Assembly (NCBI RefSeq): GCF_947498095.1
Contig: NZ_CANMJE010000003.1
Location: 62,001 to 126,000 of the forward strand
Direction of reading: 5' to 3'
Source: an uncultured Shimia sp.
GTDB lineage: Bacteria > Pseudomonadota > Alphaproteobacteria > Rhodobacterales > Rhodobacteraceae
DNA length: 64,000 bases
The notes under the pieces were generated by a model, which did not search any database, was not told the origin of the DNA, and saw only the letters and a program-made list of their open reading frames with translations. Shown here one piece after another: positions 18,796 through 27,837 of the stretch. Numbering within the stretch: the stretch's first letter is position 1; each line of letters opens with the position of its first letter. The translations under genes were made by a program, and so were the position numbers.

Positions 18796-19443
18796 ATGTC
18801 CAACCCAGTGGCTTCCCCCAAGATTTTTGGGATCGGCTTTCAGAAAACCGCAACCACGACCCTCTGCACGGCCTTCAGGCTCCTTGGGTATAAGATGGAG
18901 GGCGGGAGCAAGCACTTGATCCCGTCTTTGCGGCGCGGTGATTTGGCACCAACCTTTGAAGTGGCTGATCGCAATGAGGCGTTTGATGACAATCCTTGGC
19001 CATTGATATACCCCGAGTTGGACGCAAGGTATCCGGGCAGTAAGTTTATCCTGACAGTGCGAGATGAAAAAGAATGGCTGCAAAGCGTGGTCAACCACCT
19101 CGGGTTTGGCCCGGACCCGATGCAGAAACTTGTCTACGGTGTTGGGTTTCCGGTTGGGTTCGAGGATGTGTTTATCGAGCGCTATCGCCGCCACAATCGC
19201 GAGGTTCAGGCCTATTTTGCAGATCGCCCAAAGGATCTTTTGGTGGTGGATTTCTGCGCGGGTGCGGGCTGGGAAGAGCTGTGCACCTTTCTGCAACGGG
19301 ACATCCCCGATGAACCGTTCCCGCATTCCTTTAAGGGGACTTATACGCCCTCCAAATCCCGTTCACGGCGGGTTGTCAGCAAGGTCATTCACGGGCTGCG
19401 ACGTGTTGTCGGTCGGGATGGCACCGTCACCTGGCAAGCCTGA
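18796..19443 (+). CDS. Sulfotransferase family protein
   Basis: A 215-residue sulfotransferase-fold protein. The 5'-phosphosulfate-binding loop lies at the start, GIGFQKTATTTLCTAFRLLG, with KTATTTL in the P-loop position. The second part of the PAPS site is suggested by PGSKFILTVRDEKEWLQSV near residue 80. These enzymes move a sulfuryl group from PAPS to a sugar, lipid or small metabolite. The acceptor is unknown. A C-terminal basic tail (SKSRSRRVVSKVIHGLRRVV) is notable. The gene is monocistronic, between the gcvP terminator and a convergent aminotransferase-fold gene. A link with the sulfatases 10 kb away is not supported. Confidence 0.82.
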   Translation: MSNPVASPKIFGIGFQKTATTTLCTAFRLLGYKMEGGSKHLIPSLRRGDLAPTFEVADRNEAFDDNPWPLIYPELDARYPGSKFILTVRDEKEWLQSVVNHLGFGPDPMQKLVYGVGFPVGFEDVFIERYRRHNREVQAYFADRPKDLLVVDFCAGAGWEELCTFLQRDIPDEPFPHSFKGTYTPSKSRSRRVVSKVIHGLRRVVGRDGTVTWQA

Positions 19444-19480
19444 AGCGTCTGCCAGCACATACTGCCCGGCACGCTGTTTT

Positions 19481-20734
19481 CTATTTTCCGATTTCGTTCA
19501 GCGCTGTCAGCAGCCGCGCGATCTCTTGCTCGGTGTTGTAGTGACATAGCGAGATGCGGATGCAGTCGCTAAGCCCCAGCGGGTCCAGCACGTTGCCACT
19601 ATAGTGATCGGCCTTGCGGGTGTGGGTGCGAATGCCTTGGTCGTTCAGCATTGTCACCACATCGGGTGATGCCATGTCCTGAACAACGATCGACACCAGC
19701 CCTTCGCGGGCGGGGTTATCGGCGCCCGCAAGGATCGTGACGTGATCCATATTGCGCAAGCCAGGCAGGTTGCCGATGCCGTTGATCATGGCGTCCGTCA
19801 GATGGGTCTCATAGGCATGAATGGCGCGGCCTGCAGCCTCGATCCGGGCGCGTGGATCAGTTTCGTCCGAGACCTCGCCACCGAGCCAGTCAAAATAGGC
19901 GACCACGTCAGAGACTGTGGCATAGGCGCCGGTATCGCGGGTGCCAAACTCCCACCCGTCCGCAGGTGCATCGATCAGCTTGTCATGTGGCAAAAGGCTC
20001 AGCCGATCTGAAATCCACGCAATGCCATATCCGTGGCGCGAGAACATTTTGTAAGGCGAGATTGCGTAGCCATCGACGTTGTAGGCATCAAGATCCATTT
20101 GCCCGTGCGCGGCATGTTGAATGCCATCGACGATGATCAAACAGTCTGGTGCCACCGCGCGGATTGCCTTGGAAATCGCCGCGACATCCATGCCCATGCC
20201 GGTCACAGGTGACGCATGCAGGATGGTCGCCACGCGCACGTCCGGCGTCATGTGGCGCGCGTAGTGTTCTGCTGTGACCATGCCTGTGGCGTCGTCGTGC
20301 GGGACATTCACATACTCCAGCCCTGCAATGTCTGCCCAGCGTCGCGCGGCGCTGCGGCTGGCGGGGTGTTCGATGGACGACCCGATTACCTTTGAGCCCT
20401 TGGGTACATTGACACAGGCCGTGCGGATCAGGCGAAACAGCAGTTCGGTGCCACTTTCGCCTGCAAAAAACTGACCTGAAGACGCGTTCATTAGTACAGC
20501 CAGGTCCGCTTTGGCAGCATTGATCGTGGCCACCAAAGCATGGGCCGCAGGGTTGTCACGACCCTGATTATCCGGGATCGCGGCATATTTCGCAGAGGTT
20601 TCAACCGCCGACTTCAACGTGAGCGCACCGCCAGCATTCTCAAAAAAGATGCGCGGACCCTGAAACGGGCAGCTGTCAACATGAGCAAACCGGTCGCGGA
20701 TGACGGCGATCAGGGCGGGGTTGTCTTGGATCAT
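19481..20734 (-). CDS. Cysteine desulfurase-like class V aminotransferase-fold protein
   Basis: A 417-residue PLP enzyme of the class V fold, of the cysteine desulfurase-like group. FFENAGGALTLKSAVE near residue 28, GTELLFRLIRTAC near residue 93 and IIVDGIQHAAHGQMDLDAYN near residue 200 are group features. The Schiff-base lysine is expected in YAISPYKMFSRHGYGIAW. In true desulfurases a conserved Cys loop delivers sulfur. I do not see an obvious counterpart, so desulfurase activity is uncertain; related enzymes include kynureninase-like and selenocysteine-lyase-like proteins. It stands alone, convergent with the sulfotransferase gene, and is followed upstream by the decayed IS zone. Confidence 0.82.
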   Translation of the reverse strand: MIQDNPALIAVIRDRFAHVDSCPFQGPRIFFENAGGALTLKSAVETSAKYAAIPDNQGRDNPAAHALVATINAAKADLAVLMNASSGQFFAGESGTELLFRLIRTACVNVPKGSKVIGSSIEHPASRSAARRWADIAGLEYVNVPHDDATGMVTAEHYARHMTPDVRVATILHASPVTGMGMDVAAISKAIRAVAPDCLIIVDGIQHAAHGQMDLDAYNVDGYAISPYKMFSRHGYGIAWISDRLSLLPHDKLIDAPADGWEFGTRDTGAYATVSDVVAYFDWLGGEVSDETDPRARIEAAGRAIHAYETHLTDAMINGIGNLPGLRNMDHVTILAGADNPAREGLVSIVVQDMASPDVVTMLNDQGIRTHTRKADHYSGNVLDPLGLSDCIRISLCHYNTEQEIARLLTALNEIGK

Positions 20735-21003
20735 CGAAAAGTCCTGTCAGTGTTCAGAGCGTTTGGCTTTGACGTATGGCCATCTCGGGCAAAACCATCA
20801 CCTCTGTCAACGACGATCCCACGTGGGGCATCAAGGGGCGACTGGCGAACCAAGGCGGATGACCAACAATGATGGGGTATAGGTGGCAGTGGACGCAATG
20901 GTAGACTAACAGGTGTCAACCGAAATCTCCAATTTACAAAGAATTTGGATGTTGTCTTAGAAGCTCCGTTCAAGCATGCAGGGTGGACTTCTAGCTTCAG
21001 GTC

Positions 21004-21693
21004 ACGGCAAAACGCGACACTTTCTAGTATTTCAAAACGAAGCCCGAGTTCATTAAGCTGGTAGTGAAGATGTATGTACGTTTCCCGCTTTGGCTGCGAG
21101 ATTTCGAAGATCTGCTGCATGAACGTGTCATCGATATCTGCCATGATCCAGTCCGATTTTTGTGGAATAGATTTGGTCCGCTTTTTCTTCAGAAATCTGA
21201 AAAGGACGGGTTCAGTGATCCCGGTTTTGTTCAAACTGACGATGGCGCCTGGGTGAGGATTTGTGTAAATCAGTGGCGTCCAGCCTCACCTGTGGCGTGC
21301 AGTCGATCGCGAAGGCGAGGTGCAGGAAAGTTACGTTACGAAACGACGAGGCCGCGCCGCTGCCCCAATATTTAAAAAAATGGATAGAACGGTATGGGCG
21401 GCCGGAAATCATCGTGAGCGACAAGTTGCGTTCACATGCCGTGTGATGAAGGTCATCGGAAATGCGGTTAAACGGAAAACAGGGCGCAGACAAAAATCGC
21501 GTTGAGGATTCACACCTACCTTTTCGAAAGCGAGCCGTGCACCGCCTTCGTCGTATGCGAAGTATGCGGAAATACGCAATCGTACACGCTATAGACGATA
21601 ACCACTTTAATTCGGAGCCCAGCATTTAGTCCCGACCAATTTTCAAGCTCAACCGAACGACAACTCTCTCTGAGTGGTGCGATCTCTGAGCGG
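21004..21693 (+). pseudogene. Near full-length remnant of an IS6-family transposase
   Basis: Reading across frames gives most of an IS6 (IS26-like) transposase. It begins with AKRDTF-stop-YFKTKPEF, then MYVRFPLWLRDFEDLLHERV, then VRFLWNRFGPLF. Later come QYLKKWIERYGRPEIIVSDK and LRSHAV-stop, the segment with the last catalytic residues, then PFRKRAVHRLRRMRSMRKYA and DNHFNSERS, as in the usual C-terminus. There are several stops and frame changes, so it is dead. The 270 bases before it, up to the aminotransferase start, hold no gene. I could not identify terminal inverted repeats. Confidence 0.8.
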
Positions 21694-21807
21694 CAAACAG
21701 GGCGGTCTTGCTGGCTTAGTAGAGACTGGTAAGAATTAGTCTACCTGCATGCCAAGAAACCAGTTGGAGTCAGATGAGTCACAGTCTTAGGTGGCTCTCA
21801 CGTCAGC

Positions 21808-22488
21808 TTAGTCATCAAAATACGCGTTGTGCGTGGTGTAGATTGCCTCAATTGTCGGCGTCAGACGATTGAGATGCGTGCGAAGGACTTGATCAGCCGT
21901 CTCCGCATCGCCACCAAACAAGGCCTGCAAAAGCGTTTGATGGTCCTGATACAATACATCCATTGCTTCTTTGCTGGTCAGCGCCAACATACAAAGACGG
22001 TCCACCTGGGCTTTGTTTTCGGCGATGATTTCGAAGGCAAACGCCTGCTTGGCTGAAGCGCATAGAAGTTTATGAAACTGATAATCAAGATCGTGAAATC
22101 GGCTGGCATCTTCTGATGAAACTGCATCGGCCTGTTCACGCAGGTTTGCTTTCAAATCTACATCCACCGACTTGTCGCGATCATGCGCGGCCCGTCGAAC
22201 GATCTCCAGCTCAACGGCTGTTCGGACAAAGCGGGCATTGGCAATCAATTCCCGCGAGAATGGTCTTACGACGGTTGCGCGTTGCGGGCGTATCAACAAA
22301 AGATTGAGGTTGGAAAGCCGGGTAAAAGCCTCTCGTACTGGTTGCCGGGAATATCCAAAGGATTTCGCGATTTCTGTTTCCGAGATCTTGGTGCCTGGAA
22401 GTAGTTCCAGCCGGACGATTCGCTCAAACAATTCGTCGAAGACAACGTCACTGCTCGTTGTGCGATCAAGGTTTCCAAGTGCGACCAT
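21808..22488 (-). CDS. GntR-family regulator with FCD domain
   Basis: A 226-residue GntR/FadR-type regulator. The winged helix-turn-helix covers residues 10-75: LELLPGTKISETEIAKSFGY, then SRQPVREAFTRLSNLNLLL. The rest is an all-helical FCD ligand domain with metal-ligand-like residues in DLDYQFHKLLCASAK near residue 130 and HQTLLQALFGGD near residue 190. Regulators of this class sense sugar acids or organic acids. It is divergent from the dctP gene of the uronate-type operon, so by position it is the likely repressor or activator of that operon (UxuR- or ExuR-like role). Confidence 0.9.
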   Translation of the reverse strand: MVALGNLDRTTSSDVVFDELFERIVRLELLPGTKISETEIAKSFGYSRQPVREAFTRLSNLNLLLIRPQRATVVRPFSRELIANARFVRTAVELEIVRRAAHDRDKSVDVDLKANLREQADAVSSEDASRFHDLDYQFHKLLCASAKQAFAFEIIAENKAQVDRLCMLALTSKEAMDVLYQDHQTLLQALFGGDAETADQVLRTHLNRLTPTIEAIYTTHNAYFDD

Positions 22489-22828
22489 CGTTGTTTTCCA
22501 ATGTTTGTTTGACCGCAGTTTGGCAGAATATGGTTAGGAAATATAGAGGAAATTTGCATACTAGACGACAAAGTATTCGGCTATTCTATGGGTGAAATAG
22601 AGAAATTCTGGCTCATGCAAATGTTTTTTAGTTGACTAGTATCCCAGTTTAACTAATCAATATGGCCATGAACGAACTTACGGCATTCGTTCGTGTTGGG
22701 AGGATTTAAAGTCACCGTTAGATGGGTTGGCAGGGATCGAGCACGATGGGCCGCAATGTTTCGGACGAGATTTTCGGCCAAAGAGGGCCGGAGGAAAACA
22801 AAACTTGAACCAAATCTGGGAGGATAGA
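22489..22828. promoter_or_regulatory. Divergent promoter region with candidate GntR operator
   Basis: This 340-base gap holds no gene. It separates the GntR/FCD regulator from dctP and should hold both promoters. A perfect 6-base inverted repeat, TTAGTT at 22628-22633 and AACTAA at 22651-22656, with 17 bases between, is a candidate operator but is longer than a classic FadR-type site. The dctP ribosome site GGGAGGATAG lies at its right end. Confidence 0.4.
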
Positions 22829-23812
22829 ATGTTCAATTTTTCACTTAAAACGATGGCCGTGTCGGCGATGCTTCTAAGCGGTGTGTCCATTGCGCAGGCT
22901 GATGTAACTTTGCGCGGTGCCAGCATGTTTGATGAAGAGCATGCATTCACCAAGACCCTACGCGAATTCGAACGTCTGGTCGCCGACAACTACGATGGCG
23001 ACGTAAGCTTTGACTTGCGCCTGAACGGTGAGCTGGGCGTTGAATCCGACTATGTGACCTACCTGAACCAGGGCGTCGCGGTCGATTACACAATCCTCGC
23101 ACCGTCCAACATGGCGGTTTTCTCAGAATCCATTCCTTTGATGGATATGCCCTTCCTGTTTCGTGACCTTGACCATTGGAACACAGTGCTGTCTTCGAAT
23201 GCGCTGAAGCCTTTGGAAGATGACTTGCGCGAAGCGGCTGGTATCGTGATTGTAGGCTATCATGGCGGCGGCGTGCGCAATCTGGCCTCGGCCAAGCCCA
23301 TCACCAACATGGATGAATTGTCCGGTCACCGCATGCGTGTGATGGGGGCTCCAATTCAGGCGCAAACCTTTGCCGCCGTTGGTGCGGCTCCGTCTGCCAT
23401 CGCCTATAACGAAGTCTATAACGCGATCCAGACTGGCGTCATTGCCGGGTTCGAAAACGAAGCCGCTTCGATCCAGAACCTGAAGTTCTACGAAGTCGCG
23501 CCACATATCTCGTTGACACAGCACACAATCACAGTTCGTCCGATCGTGATGTCGGCGAAAATCTTTGACGGTTTGCCAGAAGCCCTGCAGGCGGCCATCA
23601 TGACGGCCGGTGCCGAAGCCGGCGCCTTTGGTCGCGCGCTGGAAAGCGGTCAGGATGGTGAAAAACTGCAAGCCATGATCGATGCTGGGCAGATTGAAGT
23701 GCATGAGTTCGCGGGTCGCGAGAAAATGCTGGAAATGGTTCAGCCGGTGCAGGACGCTTATGCTGCAGAGCTGGGCGCAACCGAACTGCTCAACAACGTT
23801 CGCGGAATGTAA
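22829..23812 (+). CDS. dctP: TRAP transporter substrate-binding protein, DctP family
   Basis: A 327-residue periplasmic binding protein with a clear signal peptide of about 24 residues ending near IAQA. Family features are GELGVESDYVTYLNQGVAVD near residue 70, MRVMGAPIQAQTFAAVGAAP near residue 170 (the Arg here is where DctP proteins hold the substrate carboxylate) and YNAIQTGVIAGFENEAAS near residue 200. TRAP binding proteins of this type usually carry carboxylates, including sugar acids, which suits the downstream uronate genes. The ATG at 22829 follows GGGAGGATAG; the longer frame from 22727 would precede the signal peptide with 34 residues and is unlikely. First gene of the operon. Confidence 0.93.
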   Translation: MFNFSLKTMAVSAMLLSGVSIAQADVTLRGASMFDEEHAFTKTLREFERLVADNYDGDVSFDLRLNGELGVESDYVTYLNQGVAVDYTILAPSNMAVFSESIPLMDMPFLFRDLDHWNTVLSSNALKPLEDDLREAAGIVIVGYHGGGVRNLASAKPITNMDELSGHRMRVMGAPIQAQTFAAVGAAPSAIAYNEVYNAIQTGVIAGFENEAASIQNLKFYEVAPHISLTQHTITVRPIVMSAKIFDGLPEALQAAIMTAGAEAGAFGRALESGQDGEKLQAMIDAGQIEVHEFAGREKMLEMVQPVQDAYAAELGATELLNNVRGM

Positions 23813-23822
23813 TCTCCCTGTA

Positions 23823-23853
23823 GACGGGCGGTGAACTTTCTGATCCGCCCGTC
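23823..23853 (+). promoter_or_regulatory. Intercistronic hairpin after dctP
   Basis: GACGGGCGG (23823-23831) and CCGCCCGTC (23845-23853) form a perfect 9-base stem with a 13-base loop, 10 bases after the dctP stop and 50 bases before dctQ. Without a T run it is more likely to protect the dctP mRNA end, so that binding protein is made in excess over permease, than to stop transcription outright. Confidence 0.65.
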
Positions 23854-23906
23854 AACACAACGTTTGATGCGCCTCGCGCATCACATAACGACTAAGGGCA
23901 GAGCGC

Positions 23907-24401
23907 ATGCTTGGAATTCTTCTTAACCGGTTCTGTATTGGCCTGCGTGTCCTGCTTGGCCTGATGATGGGGCTTCTGGCGATACCGGTCGCAATGCAAG
24001 TAGTCTCACGCTACACCGGGTTGATCCCGACATTCCTTTGGACCGAAGAGTTGGCAACATTCTTGTTCGTATGGATTGTCATGATCGGGTCTGTGGTCGC
24101 GGTCTGGGACGGTACGCACTTTGATGTTCGCATTACCCCGGATGCCACGACGCCAGCCTTTCGTTTGCTGCAAAGGGGCATTGTCCACGTCGCCATCATG
24201 GTGTTCGGAGCGTTGTTTCTGTTCTACGGCATTGAATACGCAGAATTCGGCAGCAAGCAGCGGTCCGTGATGATGCGCGCAAACCTGATGATCACACATA
24301 TTTCTGTTCCAATCGCTGGCGGGCTTTGGCTGCTGCTTTCAGGCTATCGTTTGTCCCAAGACGTGGCCCAATTCCTTAACCGAGAAAGCCATTCGTCATG
24401 A
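23907..24401 (+). CDS. dctQ: TRAP transporter small permease subunit, DctQ family
   Basis: A 164-residue inner-membrane protein with four hydrophobic helices. QVVSRYTGLIPTFLWTEELA near residue 32 is the usual DctQ segment after helix 1, with TEELATFLFVWIV leading into helix 2. It partners DctP and DctM in a sodium-driven importer. Its last four bases overlap the dctM start (ATGA), so the two subunits are translationally coupled. Size and topology are normal for the family. Confidence 0.92.
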   Translation: MLGILLNRFCIGLRVLLGLMMGLLAIPVAMQVVSRYTGLIPTFLWTEELATFLFVWIVMIGSVVAVWDGTHFDVRITPDATTPAFRLLQRGIVHVAIMVFGALFLFYGIEYAEFGSKQRSVMMRANLMITHISVPIAGGLWLLLSGYRLSQDVAQFLNRESHSS

Positions 24402-25708
24402 TCCTGGATACCGCCACCGCCGCCATGATGCTGATCGCCGGATTTCTGGTTCTGATCTTCATCCGCATTCCGGTTGCCTTTGCGCTGGGCCTTGCGACCG
24501 TCCCGGTTGTTCTTCTTGAGCTACGACTGACGCCTTTCATCGTTCTTGACCGGATGTTCCAATCCTACAACTCGTTTATACTTTTGGCCGTGCCATTTTT
24601 TCTTCTGGCGGCAAATCTTATGAACTCTGGCAAAGTTACCGACCGTTTGATCGAGCTTGCCCGTGTGCTGACCGGGTGGATGCCGGGCGGCCTTGGCCAC
24701 GTGAACGTTGCTGTGTCGATGTTGTTCGCCGGTATTTCGGGGTCTTCAACGGCGGATGCAGCAGGTATTGGCAAGATCCTGATCCCGGCCATGCAGAAAG
24801 AGGGCTACGACACAAGATTTGCGGTCGCGATTACCGCGTGTTCGTCAGTGATGGGTGTTATCATCCCGCCGTCGATCCTGATGATCGTCTGGGGCGGTGT
24901 GATGCAGGTGTCTGTTGGCGCATTGTTCCTGGGCGGCGCGATCCCCGGCCTGTTGATCGGTCTGGCGTTGATGGCGACGGTCTATGGGTTTGCTAAAGCC
25001 CGCAACTATCCGGTGACGGCCACCCCGAACTGGGGCGAGTTCTGGGCTGCCTGGAAAGGCGCGGCTCTTGCACTGTTAACACCGGTCTTTGTGATTGGCG
25101 GCATTGTGGGTGGCCTGGTTACCCCAACAGAAAGCGCCATTATTGCTGCAGGTTACGCTCTGATCCTTGGGATGTTCGTTTACAAAACAGTGACGCCCAA
25201 AGATCTCGGCCACATCCTTTATGACACGGCGCGTTTTGCCGCGATTTCGCTATTTGCCATTGGCACGGCGTCCGCATTTGGCTGGCTTTTGTCTTTCTAT
25301 AATGCACCACGCCTTATTGTCAGTGTTTTGACCGCTTGGGAGTTTGGGCCCTTTGGCACCGCGCTGTTGATTGCACTGTTGTTTCTGCTGTTTGGCCTGT
25401 TTATCGATGCCATCCCGACAATCATCATTCTTGGCACAGTCCTGATGCCCGTGGCACAGGCGGGCGGCGTTGATCCGATTGCCTTTGCGATCATTGGTAT
25501 CGTCTCTCTGGCGTTCGGATTGGTGACGCCGCCTTATGGATTGTGCCTGTTAATCTCGGCTGCAATTGGGGGGCTGAACGTCGTGCAAGTTCTGCGCGAG
25601 GTGATCCTCATTCTTGCGCCAATGCTGGTGCTTCTCATCCTGATGGCAGCATTTCCCGAAATCATTCTGTGGCTCCCAAAAACGGTTATGCCGGGCGCGT
25701 TCCGATAA
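24398..25708 (+). CDS. dctM: TRAP transporter large permease subunit, DctM family
   Basis: A 436-residue inner-membrane protein with about 12 hydrophobic segments. It carries DctM hallmarks: IRIPVAFALGLATVPVVLLE near residue 22, NLMNSGKVTDRLIELARVLT near residue 70, VAVSMLFAGISGSSTADAAG near residue 105 and MGVIIPPSILMIVWG near residue 150. It forms the transport channel of the TRAP importer. It overlaps dctQ by four bases. The gap of about 95 bases to the SDR gene includes a possible internal start region, but the same-strand order suggests one operon. Confidence 0.94.
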   Translation: MILDTATAAMMLIAGFLVLIFIRIPVAFALGLATVPVVLLELRLTPFIVLDRMFQSYNSFILLAVPFFLLAANLMNSGKVTDRLIELARVLTGWMPGGLGHVNVAVSMLFAGISGSSTADAAGIGKILIPAMQKEGYDTRFAVAITACSSVMGVIIPPSILMIVWGGVMQVSVGALFLGGAIPGLLIGLALMATVYGFAKARNYPVTATPNWGEFWAAWKGAALALLTPVFVIGGIVGGLVTPTESAIIAAGYALILGMFVYKTVTPKDLGHILYDTARFAAISLFAIGTASAFGWLLSFYNAPRLIVSVLTAWEFGPFGTALLIALLFLLFGLFIDAIPTIIILGTVLMPVAQAGGVDPIAFAIIGIVSLAFGLVTPPYGLCLLISAAIGGLNVVQVLREVILILAPMLVLLILMAAFPEIILWLPKTVMPGAFR

Positions 25709-25803
25709 GCGCTGCGTACTAAAAGACGAACGTCAAAGGGCCAGTATGCAATGCAACCCTACGAAAATAGCAAAGCATGCGCTTTGCGGAAGAAAGGATC
25801 GAT

Positions 25804-26547
25804 ATGAAACTTGCAGGAAAAACAGCCATCGTGACCGGTGGCGGGCGCGACATTGGTCGTGCCGTCGCGGTCAAACTTGCCTCAGAAGGCGCGAATGTCG
25901 CGATCAACTATTTCTCAAGTTCAAAGGGCGCGGATGAAGCTGTCGCAGCGATTGAGGCCAACGGCGGCAAGGCGATTGCCGTACAGGGCGACCTCAACAA
26001 TCAAGCGGATGTTGATTCTTTGGTATCCCGCACGGTTGAGGCATTTGGCGGTGTCGACATTCTGGTCAACAATGCTGGCGGTTTGATCGCTCGCAAAACC
26101 ATTGCCGATATGTCCGTCGAACACTGGAATGCGGTGATGAGCCTTAATCTGACCAGCACATTCCTAATGACTCAGGCATGTCTGTCCAAGATGACATCCG
26201 GCGTGATCGTCAATCTCGCCAGCCAGGCTGGGCGCGACGGTGGTGGACCGGGTGCCGTGGCTTACGCGACCGCCAAAGGCGCCGTGATGACCATGACACG
26301 TGGACTGGCGAAAGAAGTGGGTCCCGACATTCGAGTCAACGCTCTGTGCCCCGGTATGATCGATACCGATTTTCACAACATCCACACGCCTGATGCCGGT
26401 CGCCGCGGCTTTGAAGCAAATGCGCCGCTGAAACGTCAAGGTCACGTGGATGACGCTGCCAACCTTGTGTTGTTCTTAGCGTGCGAGGACAGCGCCTTTA
26501 TCACAGGGGCCAACATTGATCTGAACGGTGGCATGCTGTTTTCCTAA
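25804..26547 (+). CDS. Short-chain dehydrogenase/reductase, likely sugar-acid oxidoreductase
   Basis: A 247-residue classical SDR that uses NAD(P)H. The cofactor loop is VTGGGRDIGRAVAV near residue 10, NNAGG near residue 88 is the structural motif, and the catalytic Tyr and Lys are in AYATAKGA near residue 155, with the Ser of NLASQAG about 13 residues earlier. NGGMLFS ends the protein as in many members. The ATG at 25804 follows AAAGGATCGAT. Placed between a TRAP importer and uronate enzymes, it may reduce fructuronate-like or keto-deoxy sugar acids (the UxuB- or KduD-type step). That role is inferred from position only. Confidence 0.88.
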   Translation: MKLAGKTAIVTGGGRDIGRAVAVKLASEGANVAINYFSSSKGADEAVAAIEANGGKAIAVQGDLNNQADVDSLVSRTVEAFGGVDILVNNAGGLIARKTIADMSVEHWNAVMSLNLTSTFLMTQACLSKMTSGVIVNLASQAGRDGGGPGAVAYATAKGAVMTMTRGLAKEVGPDIRVNALCPGMIDTDFHNIHTPDAGRRGFEANAPLKRQGHVDDAANLVLFLACEDSAFITGANIDLNGGMLFS

Positions 26548-26568
26548 AGCGCAGGGGAGGGGCTGCCC

Positions 26569-26880
26569 GTGTCTAAACTCCCGACTATCTCTGCCGGGGA
26601 CGGTGTCGCCCGGCCGACGCTGTCAGACTACTCTGACCCTATGGTCGTGGCTTTTTGGTTTCTGGCAAGTAGAGCAATTGGTGCAATGCACTGCCATCCG
26701 CATGTACGGACCAACTATGTTGAAGGCGGGCTACAACGCTTTAAACTTGAAGATCACGAGCAAGAGTTCGGTCACGTCGGCAGTTTTGTCATTGCTTCAG
26801 GCCACAGTAATGTCTGCAAAGGTATGGAACCCGGTAAAATGAACGACTGTTTCTCACTCCGCCGCGACGAAATTCGGTGA
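26569..26880 (+). CDS. Cupin-domain protein, KdgF-like but with altered metal-ligand region
   Basis: A 103-residue single-domain cupin starting at the GTG at 26569 after AGGGGAGGGG. The first motif is IGAMHCHPHVRTNYVEGG, where family members usually have HSHPHEQ. The second is FVIASGHSNVCKGMEPGKM followed by DCFSLRRDE, where members usually have VIPSNVEHG and D-x-F-x-P-x-RED. KdgF cupins open 4,5-unsaturated uronates to a linear keto acid, which suits the operon. Here the usual Gln is an Arg and the usual last His is displaced by two positions, so metal binding may be changed or lost. Its stop overlaps the next start by four bases, which supports a real, translated gene. Confidence 0.65.
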   Translation: MSKLPTISAGDGVARPTLSDYSDPMVVAFWFLASRAIGAMHCHPHVRTNYVEGGLQRFKLEDHEQEFGHVGSFVIASGHSNVCKGMEPGKMNDCFSLRRDEIR

Positions 26881-27809
26881 CCGGCATGCGGTTTCTGGGA
26901 ATCGGAGAATGCATGGCAGAATTGGCCCCATCTGAACACTCAGGAGAGTTTCGGCTGGGGTTTGCTGGTGATAGCTTTAACACGACCTGGTATCTTGCGC
27001 AGATCGCCAAGGATATCGACATCAGTTATCTGACCGCAGTCGGTGATGATGCGATTTCGCAGGATATGCGAACTTTCATGAAAGACAGCGGAATTTGCGA
27101 CGGGCATGTACAGGTCGTTGCGGGTCAAACAGTTGGGTTGTACCTCATCCACCTTAACAATGGTGAGCGCAGCTTTTCCTATTGGCGCAGCAGTTCTGCG
27201 GCCAAGCAGCTTGCGGCGGACCAGATCGCGCTCGGGCGGGCCGTTGCGGACACGGATCTGATCTATTTTTCGGGAATTACCCTCGCGATACTGGATAAAC
27301 AGTCACGCGAGGTTCTGTTCGATGCATTACACCGCGCGCGCGCGTCCGGCAAAACGGTTGCCTTTGACACAAACCTGCGGCCGCAGCTTTGGGCAACCCC
27401 GCAGGAGATGACCGACACGATCATTAAGGCGGCTGCACACTCTGATATCGTTTTGCCATCGTACGACGACGAAGCTGTATGGTTTGGCGACCGCGACTCA
27501 ATTGCGACGTTGGATCGCTATGCCGAGATAGGCGTCGACCAGATCGTTGTGAAAAACAGTGCCCAGCCGGTGGTTTTTCAAAAATCCGGGCAACGCGGCG
27601 AGGTCGACGTTGAGCCCGTAAGCCAAATTGTCGACACCACGGCCGCCGGTGACAGTTTCAATGCCGGGGTTTTGGCAAGTATTCTAAGACAGGGTGATCT
27701 GGAAACGGGAATACGGCACGGATGCCAGCTCGCAGGTCATGTTGTTCGGCACAAAGGCGCGCTCGTCCCAGTTGGCAGTGACATTGGCGCGGACGGGGCT
27801 GAGTCATGA
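26877..27809 (+). CDS. kdgK: PfkB-family sugar kinase, 2-keto-3-deoxygluconate kinase-like
   Basis: A 310-residue ribokinase-fold kinase. MRFLGIGECMAELAPSEHSG opens the protein in the way KDG kinases do (G-E-x-M-x-E-L). FAGDSFNTTWYLA follows near residue 28, and the anion-hole signature DTTAAGDSFNAGVLAS, with the catalytic Asp, lies near residue 253. It would phosphorylate 2-keto-3-deoxygluconate with ATP, the step after mannonate dehydratase. The GTG at 26877 overlaps the cupin stop; an ATG at 26886 is also possible. The next gene, uxuA, begins 28 bases downstream. Confidence 0.83.
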   Translation: MTGMRFLGIGECMAELAPSEHSGEFRLGFAGDSFNTTWYLAQIAKDIDISYLTAVGDDAISQDMRTFMKDSGICDGHVQVVAGQTVGLYLIHLNNGERSFSYWRSSSAAKQLAADQIALGRAVADTDLIYFSGITLAILDKQSREVLFDALHRARASGKTVAFDTNLRPQLWATPQEMTDTIIKAAAHSDIVLPSYDDEAVWFGDRDSIATLDRYAEIGVDQIVVKNSAQPVVFQKSGQRGEVDVEPVSQIVDTTAAGDSFNAGVLASILRQGDLETGIRHGCQLAGHVVRHKGALVPVGSDIGADGAES

Positions 27810-27837
27810 CCTTCTATGTTCAAGAAGGTACAAACCG

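Noticed and set aside
18796-19443. Sulfotransferase as part of the sulfatase system
   Set aside because: It lies 10 kb away beyond an IS remnant, in a core-gene setting, with opposite chemistry and no shared regulation visible.
20731-21234. 167-residue minus-strand frame over the first IS6 remnant
   Set aside because: Its phrase DDTFMQQIFEI is the antisense reading of the transposase segment FEDLLHERVID on the other strand, so it is not a separate gene.
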